A program made the translations under genes and the position numbers. A DNA stretch of 44,088 bases, from NCBI GenBank assembly GCA_017437825.1, contig JAFRXC010000050.1, positions 1 to 44,088 of the forward strand. Reading direction: 5' to 3'. Positions 8,070 through 13,948 of the stretch are shown here, one piece after another (the first letter of the stretch is position 1; the number at the start of each line of letters is the position of its first letter). Below the pieces are notes generated by a model that worked only from the letters and a program-made list of their open reading frames with translations, was not told the origin of the DNA and did not search any database. The DNA is from Bacteroidales bacterium (lineage in GTDB: Bacteria > Bacteroidota > Bacteroidia > Bacteroidales > UBA932).

Positions 8070-8976
8070 CCAGAGCCGCAGATACTTGGCCCCTTGTCAT
8101 CCCAAAAGTTCTGGCCAATTGGGGAACAGTGGTGTGCATAGTTCTTTGAATATAAGGCAGCAGGCGGTATTTCTGGGTGATTGATATCTTGGAGAGATCC
8201 GTCTTGTAGTACCGGAGAGACACTTCGTTCACCAATTTAAAGAATTCACTGTCAGAGAAACGGCGGCGCGGCTGTTCAACAAGTTTTGACTGCATCTCCG
8301 CTGAGTTAAGGCATCCTATTGTCTTAAGGAAATAAGCCTGCTCTCCCTCGAATACCTGCTCCAGATAAGATGTATCGCAGAAACTAGATGGGATAAGTTG
8401 ACCGTAACTGTCCACCAACCAGGAAACATCCTTTAGTGAGTCGCCCGTATGAAAGATGGCGCGGCACTCCCTTTTAGAAAGCATACAGACCAGTCTCCCC
8501 TTGGGCAACTCTTCAGAATCTCCTCCGAACATAGCTCGATAGCCAGACCACGGATAGGTATTCACATTACATCCGTTATCCAGTGCGTTTCTTGGAATAT
8601 ATGCCAAGGCGTTCCTGACATACCAGTCGCTGTCGAGAGCTATTGCTTTGATATCCGCATCCTTCAGAATCTCCGATTTGGAATAACGCCGGCTGAACCA
8701 CATAGAGTACATCCTTTTGACCTCTGCTCCAAAACTGTCAGCTTCTTTTTGGGAAACCGCAAGCACACCAACGTGACAGTGATTTGAGACTACGCTGTAA
8801 ATAATAATGATGACGTTCTTCCTCCGGGCACAGAGGCAAATTATCTTTACCATTGCGTCATAGTCATTATCGTCCCGGCAAAGGACCACAGTCTCCTGGC
8901 CTTCCATACAGACGTGAAAAGGCTGAACTCTCCGGATACTTCCGTCCGGCAGGAGGCGCTGAACGATACGCCGCAT
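7999..8976 (-). CDS. REP-associated tyrosine transposase (RAYT), Y1 family
   Basis: A 325-residue protein of the Transposase_17/TnpA-REP type. The HUH motif is in VVSNHCHVGV (His66 and His68), followed about 25 residues later by a Tyr-containing helix (KRMYSMWFSRRY, Tyr90 as candidate nucleophile), and the family motif YIPRNALDNG with YPWSGY further on. RAYTs cut and rejoin single-stranded REP palindromes and are usually single-copy domesticated genes. Here two GGGCAAGGTC hairpins lie at its 3' end, and the second one encodes part of the C-terminal tail. The C-terminal third (SITQKYRLLPYIQRTMHTTVPQLARTFGMTRGQVSAAL) contains a helix-turn-helix-like segment, as in RAYTs with an extra DNA-binding domain. 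The gene starts 2 bases after the stop of the small gene upstream. Confidence 0.85.
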   Translation of the reverse strand: MRRIVQRLLPDGSIRRVQPFHVCMEGQETVVLCRDDNDYDAMVKIICLCARRKNVIIIIYSVVSNHCHVGVLAVSQKEADSFGAEVKRMYSMWFSRRYSKSEILKDADIKAIALDSDWYVRNALAYIPRNALDNGCNVNTYPWSGYRAMFGGDSEELPKGRLVCMLSKRECRAIFHTGDSLKDVSWLVDSYGQLIPSSFCDTSYLEQVFEGEQAYFLKTIGCLNSAEMQSKLVEQPRRRFSDSEFFKLVNEVSLRYYKTDLSKISITQKYRLLPYIQRTMHTTVPQLARTFGMTRGQVSAALGARSPKSPETLPSEIPIKGREGQ

Positions 8977-8978
8977 AA

Positions 8979-9332
8979 TCAGCTGCGATTGTGGGGAGGG
9001 GCGGTTTCGGGGCCGAAAACCTGAACCTTTACGCCGTCGCGGTTCATTGCTTCGCGCGCCTCGTTCATCGCGTGTGCGAGTTGTTCCGATGCTTGGGCCA
9101 TCATCTCAACCATTTCTTCGCGGTTTACGCTGATACCTAGGTCAGCTATGATGAGAGCGCGGATCATTGCCAGGACAGACAGTTCATTCCCTCCCCAGAG
9201 GCGGGTGGCCATAGTTAATGCCAGTGCGGGAATGATCTTCTCTACGATGTGGGGATTTTTCTTTACGTCGATATCCGTATTGAATCGGATGTCGTGGTCT
9301 CCATACTGGAGCACTTCAAGGAGTTTCTTCAT
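8979..9332 (-). CDS. conserved hypothetical protein, 117 aa
   Basis: A soluble 117-residue protein. The start is taken as the ATG at 9332 (MKKLLEVLQYGDHDIRFNTD) because it follows an A-rich leader; a start nine codons earlier is possible. The sequence has no signal peptide or membrane segment and is mostly helical. It resembles an unnamed conserved Bacteroidales protein with the pattern DHDIRFNTDIDV, then RLWGGNE and IRALIIADLGISVNREEM. The function is unknown. It is followed after 2 bases by the RAYT on the same strand, so the two are likely translated from one message. It may be an ordinary chromosomal gene beside which the transposase landed. Confidence 0.65.
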   Translation of the reverse strand: MKKLLEVLQYGDHDIRFNTDIDVKKNPHIVEKIIPALALTMATRLWGGNELSVLAMIRALIIADLGISVNREEMVEMMAQASEQLAHAMNEAREAMNRDGVKVQVFGPETAPPHNRS

Positions 9333-9380
9333 AGTTCTTTTTTTCGCGGAAATAGTCATTCGGAGGCAGGAAGATTCGTT

Positions 9381-9455
9381 TTAAACGTTTAATTTTCAAT
9401 AAATTAAATTTAAAAGGATAACGATTCTATCGTTAATCCTTTTTTTATATCTTTG
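9381..9455 (+). promoter_or_regulatory. operator-like palindromes and promoter of the nitroreductase gene
   Basis: This AT-rich divergent intergenic region contains a perfect palindrome TTAAACGTTTAA at 9381-9392. It also has an inverted repeat whose arms are AAAAGGATAACGAT (9412-9425) and ATCGTTAATCCTTTT (9429-9443), with one bulged base. Immediately downstream lies a -7 box TATCTTTG at 9448-9455; the start codon is at 9482. The second repeat would overlap the -33 region, so it could be an operator; it also has the form of a terminator hairpin with a T-tract, but no plus-strand gene ends here. The operator role is inferred. Confidence 0.55.
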
Positions 9456-9481
9456 GGAGAAGAACAATAATACAAAAGGAT

Positions 9482-10111
9482 ATGATTAAAAGAATTACCC
9501 TTATTGCAGCTGCGGCGGTGGCCCTGATGCTTCTGCCTGGCTGCGGCGGAAGCGACAAGCAGGAAGCCGCCTCCGTTCAGTCTTTCGACGAGATAGTAGC
9601 CGCAAGGCGCAGCATCCGTGACTACAAGGAAGGCACCACTATCACCACTGCTCAGGTACGCGACCTGATTGCCACCGCCCTGGAAGCTCCATCCTGGGCG
9701 AACTCACAGACTACCCGTTACTATGTGGCAATGGATCCAGAGAAGGTTGCGGCCGTAAAGGAGCTTGTCGGTGCGGGCAACGCCAGGAACACCGCCAACG
9801 CTCCTGTGATGATCGTCTCTACTTTCGTTAAGGATCAATCGGGATTCGGCCGGGGCAACCAGGCCAATGAGATTGGCAACGGCTGGGGGGCCTATGACAA
9901 CGGCCTCAGCAACGCCTTCTTCATCCTCAAGGCCAGGGAGCAGGGTTTCGACACCCTCATTATGGGAATGCGTGACTCTGACGGCCTCCGCAAGATTTTC
10001 AATATTCCTGACACCGAAGAGGTCATGGCTGTCATCAGCCTGGGCTACCGCGCCTCCGACCCCAACCGTCCCGCCCGCAAACCCATTGACGACATCGTCA
10101 AATTCTTCTAG
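9482..10111 (+). CDS. nitroreductase-family lipoprotein
   Basis: A 209-residue protein with a signal peptide and lipobox LLPGC (Cys 21) followed by an FMN-dependent nitroreductase domain. The characteristic N-terminal motif is ARRSIRDYKEG, where the Arg-Arg-Ser contacts the FMN phosphate; APSWANSQTTRYYV and the late GYRASDPNRPARKPIDDIVKFF end are also typical. The fold is a homodimer that transfers two electrons from NAD(P)H to quinones, nitro compounds or other acceptors. An envelope-anchored nitroreductase is less common than the cytoplasmic form, so the electron donor is unclear. The gene has its own promoter (TATCTTTG at 9448-9455) and ends 14 bases before a large inverted repeat. Confidence 0.87.
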   Translation: MIKRITLIAAAAVALMLLPGCGGSDKQEAASVQSFDEIVAARRSIRDYKEGTTITTAQVRDLIATALEAPSWANSQTTRYYVAMDPEKVAAVKELVGAGNARNTANAPVMIVSTFVKDQSGFGRGNQANEIGNGWGAYDNGLSNAFFILKAREQGFDTLIMGMRDSDGLRKIFNIPDTEEVMAVISLGYRASDPNRPARKPIDDIVKFF

Positions 10112-10125
10112 GGGAGGGGATATAC

Positions 10126-10207
10126 GCAGAAGGAGTCAGTGACTTCAAAATCGCCAAAAATGCAGGCTCACGCCGAAAGCGATTTTGAAGTCACTGACTC
10201 CTTCTGC
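10126..10207. repeat. 29-bp perfect inverted repeat between convergent genes
   Basis: The arm at 10126-10154 (beginning GCAGAAGGAGTCAGTGACTT) is exactly complementary to 10179-10207, with a 24-base loop between. Pairing continues outward with one bulged base (TATA on both sides). The element separates the convergent nitroreductase and beta-barrel genes. There is no T-tract next to the stem, so it is not a standard intrinsic terminator, although such a hairpin could stop polymerase or protect 3' ends in both directions. It could also be a small mobile palindrome. Confidence 0.85.
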
Positions 10208-10217
10208 GCTATACTAG

Positions 10218-10790
10218 TTAGAAGCGGTAGACGAAACCGATGGAGAAGTCTTCGTCGAAGGCGATGATGTTGTCTGCGCCGAAGTTGCCGGCCAGCACGA
10301 AACTGCCTTCTGTAGTCCCGATCCAGGCGAGCCTGGCAAAATTCAGATTGGTCTTCAGCAGGATGTTCCTGTTCAAGTCATATGTCAGCACCGGTTCCAG
10401 ATACCAGGCCATAGTAGCGTAATCTATAGTCTTCTGCTTTGGAATGAACTGCACACCCATCTCCAGCCATACGGCGAAGTCACCCAGCGTAAGAGTGGAA
10501 TATGCAGCATAGGGATTGATAGTAAGCAGATTGATGTCAGTATCAGTTTCAGTTTCTTCTGGTTCCAGACCCGCGGTCTTGGTCACAGATTTACCGTACG
10601 CCACCCTTCCACCGAAAGCCCAGGTGTCATTCATAATGTATCCCAGCTCCGGCTTTACATTGAATGACCAGGATTCTACGCCGGTCTTCTGGGAGTTGCC
10701 GTAAGAGCCGCTCAAGGATCCGCCGATGTAAACCTGGGCAGATGCCACGGTGGCAGTGAACAAAAGAATAGAGACTAATAATCTTTTCAT
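10218..10790 (-). CDS. small outer-membrane beta-barrel protein
   Basis: A 190-residue protein with a clear signal peptide (MKRLLVSILLFTATVASAQ, cleavage after Ala-Gln region) and an antiparallel beta-barrel pattern: alternating polar and hydrophobic residues (VYIGGSLSGSYGNSQ, ELGYIMNDTWAFGGRVAYGKS) and a terminal aromatic (FSIGFVYRF), the outer-membrane sorting signal. It matches the generic OMP_b-brl/OmpW-like class with about eight strands. The role is unknown. The gene lies downstream of the S41 protease on the same strand with a 40-base gap that holds a dyad and a possible own promoter. Confidence 0.8.
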   Translation of the reverse strand: MKRLLVSILLFTATVASAQVYIGGSLSGSYGNSQKTGVESWSFNVKPELGYIMNDTWAFGGRVAYGKSVTKTAGLEPEETETDTDINLLTINPYAAYSTLTLGDFAVWLEMGVQFIPKQKTIDYATMAWYLEPVLTYDLNRNILLKTNLNFARLAWIGTTEGSFVLAGNFGADNIIAFDEDFSIGFVYRF

Positions 10791-10804
10791 AATGCAAACT
10801 GATT

Positions 10805-10822
10805 CTTTACAGTGTAAAGGTA
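10805..10822 (-). promoter_or_regulatory. dyad at possible promoter of the beta-barrel gene
   Basis: CTTTACAGTGTAAAG at 10805-10819 is a perfect dyad with 7-bp arms. On the minus strand it overlaps a weak -7-like box TACCTTTA (10815-10822), 25 bases before the start codon at 10790. It may be an operator; this is inferred from position only. Confidence 0.4.
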
Positions 10823-10830
10823 ATAAAAAA

Positions 10831-13800
10831 CTATTTAAGCTTGGAAAGAACCTCTGAAATGGCTGCGTCCAACTGGGGATCCTTGCCGTCCAGGCGGTCC
10901 TTGAATGTATTGCGGACGTAGATGTCGGGCTTTACACCTGTATTCTCCAGATCCTTTCCGTCCACACTGTAGCATCCCCAGGCGGGAAGACGGCAGGTAG
11001 AGCCGTCGATCAGTCTGGCCGACGATGTGAATATTATCCACCTGTATGTCTCCGTTCCCACCAGTTTGGCAATTCCAAGGGTCTTGATTCCGTTGGAGGT
11101 TACCTCGGCGTCGGAGAGACTGTGCTCGTTCACCAGCACCACGATAGGTTTCCCGCCAGGAGCCACGTTGGGATGGCTGGTCTTGGGGAAGTCGCGGTAC
11201 CCCCACTCGAAGTGGGCTTGCCCGCGCAGGAAGTCGATGACCTCCTTGTGTACGTTACCGCCGTTGTTGTAGCGCAGGTCCAGGATCAAGGCGTCCTTGT
11301 CGAACACCTCCGTGTGCATCTTCAGCAGGAAGTTGTTCAGGTCCTCGTCGCTCATCGCCCTCATATGGATGTAGCCTACGCGGTCGCCTGTCTTCTGCGC
11401 GACGATGTCTGCCCTCTGCTCCTCCCAACGCTTGTATGAAAGCGCCTTGATGCTTGCGAAGGGCTCTGTGTGAACCTTCACGTCGAACTCCTTTCCGCCG
11501 CGGCTGAAGGTGAGCCTGAGCTCATCCTTGTTCACCGCGCCGGAGAAGTACTTCTCCCTGTTCAAAGCCTTGTCCACCCTGGCGCCGTCGACGGCTACAA
11601 GCTCGTCACCCTTGCGCAGGTTTATCTCCACCTTGTCGGCGGGGGAATCCTCCAGGACGTAGTCGACCTTGTATGGCGAGGCGTTGTCGAATACGATACC
11701 TGTGCCATAGGTGTGTATGCTGGTTTCAGGCCTTTCCTCAGATCCGCTTGAAGTGAATCCCATATGGGATGAGTTAAGCTCTCCGAGGAGGTCTGCCATC
11801 AGAGTCCTCAGGTTGGCCCTTGTCCTGACGTAAGGCAGCAGGGAAGCGTAGTAGTCCCTGACTGCGTACCAGTCAGCACCGTGGAAGTTGACGTCGTAGT
11901 AATTCTGCTCCAGCACGCCCCATACCTCGTAGAACATCTGGGAGAATTCGTCCTTGAGCACCACTTCCACATCCTTTTTCACTTCGGTCTTGGTGGCTGA
12001 CGCGGCGTTGAGGTCTATCTTGTATATCGAACCTCCGCTGAGGCAGTAAATGGCATCCTTGCAGCTGAAGAAAGAGCCGGAACTGAGGTCCCTTATCTGC
12101 TTGGGCTTGGCCTCAGGGTCTGAGATTTCCAGGCAGTAGACGCCACCCGGACCTGCAACGTATGAGCTGTATAGCAGGTAGGACTTGTCCTTGGATGAAT
12201 ATACGTACAAGTTGCCCTGGCTGCCGTCTCGCTCCACCCTGGTCATACGCTCGTGGATGTTCTTGAAGTCTATGACCACCGTGGAATCCTTCTTCTCTGA
12301 ATCCTTGTCCTTGAACAGGTTGTCCACTGCGGCCGACTTGAACGGGGTGTCGTATTTCCTCAAAGGAAGCTTGTACAGCGAAGATCGTGAGCCTCTGGGG
12401 AATGAAGTGGAAGTAGGATTGGCAAGCAGGTACATGTTCTTTCCGTCGGGAGAGAAAACGGGGCTCTGCTCGCCTGAGGCGGAATTGGTGAAATTCCGCA
12501 CGGAACCGTCAGTGAAGCTGTACAGGAAGATGTCCGGCTCGAACATATGCATAGCGTCGAAAGCCAGGTATTTGTCATCGAATGAGAACGCGAAGTTGTA
12601 GCGCTGGTAAGACCAGAACTCGGCTTCGGCAACCCTGGCCGCCTGACCAGTCTTAGTGTCCAGAATCATTACTGAGTGACTGCCGTCCACAAAGGCTATC
12701 TTGTCTCCCTTATGGTTGACTGTCAGATTCTTGACATTGTTCTGCGACGGGAATACAACCGCTTCCGGCTGGGAGCCGTCAGCGGCGATCTTATATAAAT
12801 TTGTCCAGCCGAAGTTGGTACGGGTGTAATATACGGTCTTGCTGTCGTCACCCCAGACTACCTCCGCCACTCTCTCGGCAGACGGGGTCTCCAGTTTCTG
12901 TAGGAACTTGCACTTGGGGTCTGTTATATATAGACCTCCCCTGATTACCAGGGCGAACTTCTTTCCGTCAGGGGATACGGCCGCTGCGCTGGGAGTCTGA
13001 CCGGCAAAGGACCTGCGCACCTCCAGGTTGGCTGAAGCAATGCTTATCTGAGGCACGTTTACCTTGCCAGAAGGAAGGTCCAGGAGGTATATCTCATAGT
13101 CCTTGAGGAATACCATCGCCGAGCCTCCGTAGGCCAGGAAAGGGTACTGTACTGACTTGTCGAAGTTTGTCAGCTGCACGGGAGCGGAGCCTTTCACATA
13201 CTTGACAATGTTGGACTCTTTGTTGGACTGGTCGCTGACATAGTAGATGTTGCCGTCCTTGTCGGCCATTGGCCACTGGTCCTTGCCCTCGTAATCGGTC
13301 AGTTCAGCATATGCCTTTGTCCTGGGATTCCAGGACTTGATATTGGGGTTGTGAGCGCCTACATACCGCTTCCTGGTAGGAAAGCTGAGGCTCTCCATAG
13401 ACTCGTTGAAAAGGAATTCCCCGGTCTTGGGATTCTCCACCAGGTTGACTATGGTGTTGAAGAAACCGTCGAACATAAGCTGGGGCGTCCCTCCTGCCAC
13501 GGCGACCCTGAATGAAGTCTTGCGCGCGCTTTCCCTGGTGGACTCGAAGTAGATGTATTTTGAGTCGGCCGACCAGGAGATGGGGACGTCCGGAGCCTCG
13601 TGGAAGGTCAGCTGCACGGCGTCGCCTCCGCCCAGGGGCACTGCGAATATGTCGCTGTTGCCCTGGTTGTCGGAGCTGAAAGCCAGCCACCTGCCGTCGG
13701 GGGATACCAGCGGCGAATCCTGAACTCCGTTCATCGTGATTACAGCCGTGGCCTGCCCTCCGGAAGCCGGGACAGAATAGATGTCGCCGTCATAGCTGAA

Positions 13801-13917
13801 ATAAATTTGCTTCCCGTCCGGCGACAAGGATGGATGGGAAGCAAATCTCAGATTCTGGGCAAACGAGAGGACGGTTGCCAGAAAAATATTAGCGGTAATG
13901 AAAAACAGTCGTTTCAT
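10831..13917 (-). CDS. tricorn-like S41 protease with beta-propeller and PDZ domain
   Basis: A 1028-residue secreted protein. After a signal peptide ending in LSFAQ, residues about 22-330 and 340-650 carry repeated PD40/WD40-like propeller motifs (LSPDGKQIYFS, VSPDGRWLAFSSD, VSPDGKKFALV, FSPDGKNMYLL). A tricorn C1 region and a PDZ domain (LRKGDELVAVDGARVD) follow. The S41 catalytic domain is near residues 820-1020: LDLRYNNGGNV and the nucleophile Ser in NEHSLSDAEVTSNG. These proteins degrade oligopeptides in the periplasm or surface; domain order matches the tricorn-type family. The start codon lies inside a strong hairpin (13886-13928). It follows the GH9 gene with a 31-base gap and may be partly co-transcribed with it. 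Confidence 0.92.
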   Translation of the reverse strand: MKRLFFITANIFLATVLSFAQNLRFASHPSLSPDGKQIYFSYDGDIYSVPASGGQATAVITMNGVQDSPLVSPDGRWLAFSSDNQGNSDIFAVPLGGGDAVQLTFHEAPDVPISWSADSKYIYFESTRESARKTSFRVAVAGGTPQLMFDGFFNTIVNLVENPKTGEFLFNESMESLSFPTRKRYVGAHNPNIKSWNPRTKAYAELTDYEGKDQWPMADKDGNIYYVSDQSNKESNIVKYVKGSAPVQLTNFDKSVQYPFLAYGGSAMVFLKDYEIYLLDLPSGKVNVPQISIASANLEVRRSFAGQTPSAAAVSPDGKKFALVIRGGLYITDPKCKFLQKLETPSAERVAEVVWGDDSKTVYYTRTNFGWTNLYKIAADGSQPEAVVFPSQNNVKNLTVNHKGDKIAFVDGSHSVMILDTKTGQAARVAEAEFWSYQRYNFAFSFDDKYLAFDAMHMFEPDIFLYSFTDGSVRNFTNSASGEQSPVFSPDGKNMYLLANPTSTSFPRGSRSSLYKLPLRKYDTPFKSAAVDNLFKDKDSEKKDSTVVIDFKNIHERMTRVERDGSQGNLYVYSSKDKSYLLYSSYVAGPGGVYCLEISDPEAKPKQIRDLSSGSFFSCKDAIYCLSGGSIYKIDLNAASATKTEVKKDVEVVLKDEFSQMFYEVWGVLEQNYYDVNFHGADWYAVRDYYASLLPYVRTRANLRTLMADLLGELNSSHMGFTSSGSEERPETSIHTYGTGIVFDNASPYKVDYVLEDSPADKVEINLRKGDELVAVDGARVDKALNREKYFSGAVNKDELRLTFSRGGKEFDVKVHTEPFASIKALSYKRWEEQRADIVAQKTGDRVGYIHMRAMSDEDLNNFLLKMHTEVFDKDALILDLRYNNGGNVHKEVIDFLRGQAHFEWGYRDFPKTSHPNVAPGGKPIVVLVNEHSLSDAEVTSNGIKTLGIAKLVGTETYRWIIFTSSARLIDGSTCRLPAWGCYSVDGKDLENTGVKPDIYVRNTFKDRLDGKDPQLDAAISEVLSKLK

Positions 13918-13928
13918 ACCGCTAATAT
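13886..13928 (-). promoter_or_regulatory. 17-bp hairpin containing the start codon of the S41 protease
   Basis: On the minus strand the arm ATATTAGCGGTATGAAA (13928-13912) pairs with TTTCATTACCGCTAATAT (13903-13886) with one bulged U and an 8-base loop. The start codon ATG is within the 5' arm, and a run of T follows the 3' arm. The same 5' arm includes TATATTAG, which differs from the -7 consensus TAnnTTTG at one base. A message starting from that box would lack the 5' arm, whereas read-through from the GH9 gene would form the whole hairpin. Confidence 0.7.
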
Positions 13929-13948
13929 AGTTAATTATTTAATGAGGT

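Noticed and set aside
9412-9443. Intrinsic terminator before the nitroreductase gene
   Set aside because: The hairpin with T-tract has the right form, but no plus-strand gene ends upstream and the T-tract runs into the -7 box, so an operator is more likely than a terminator.
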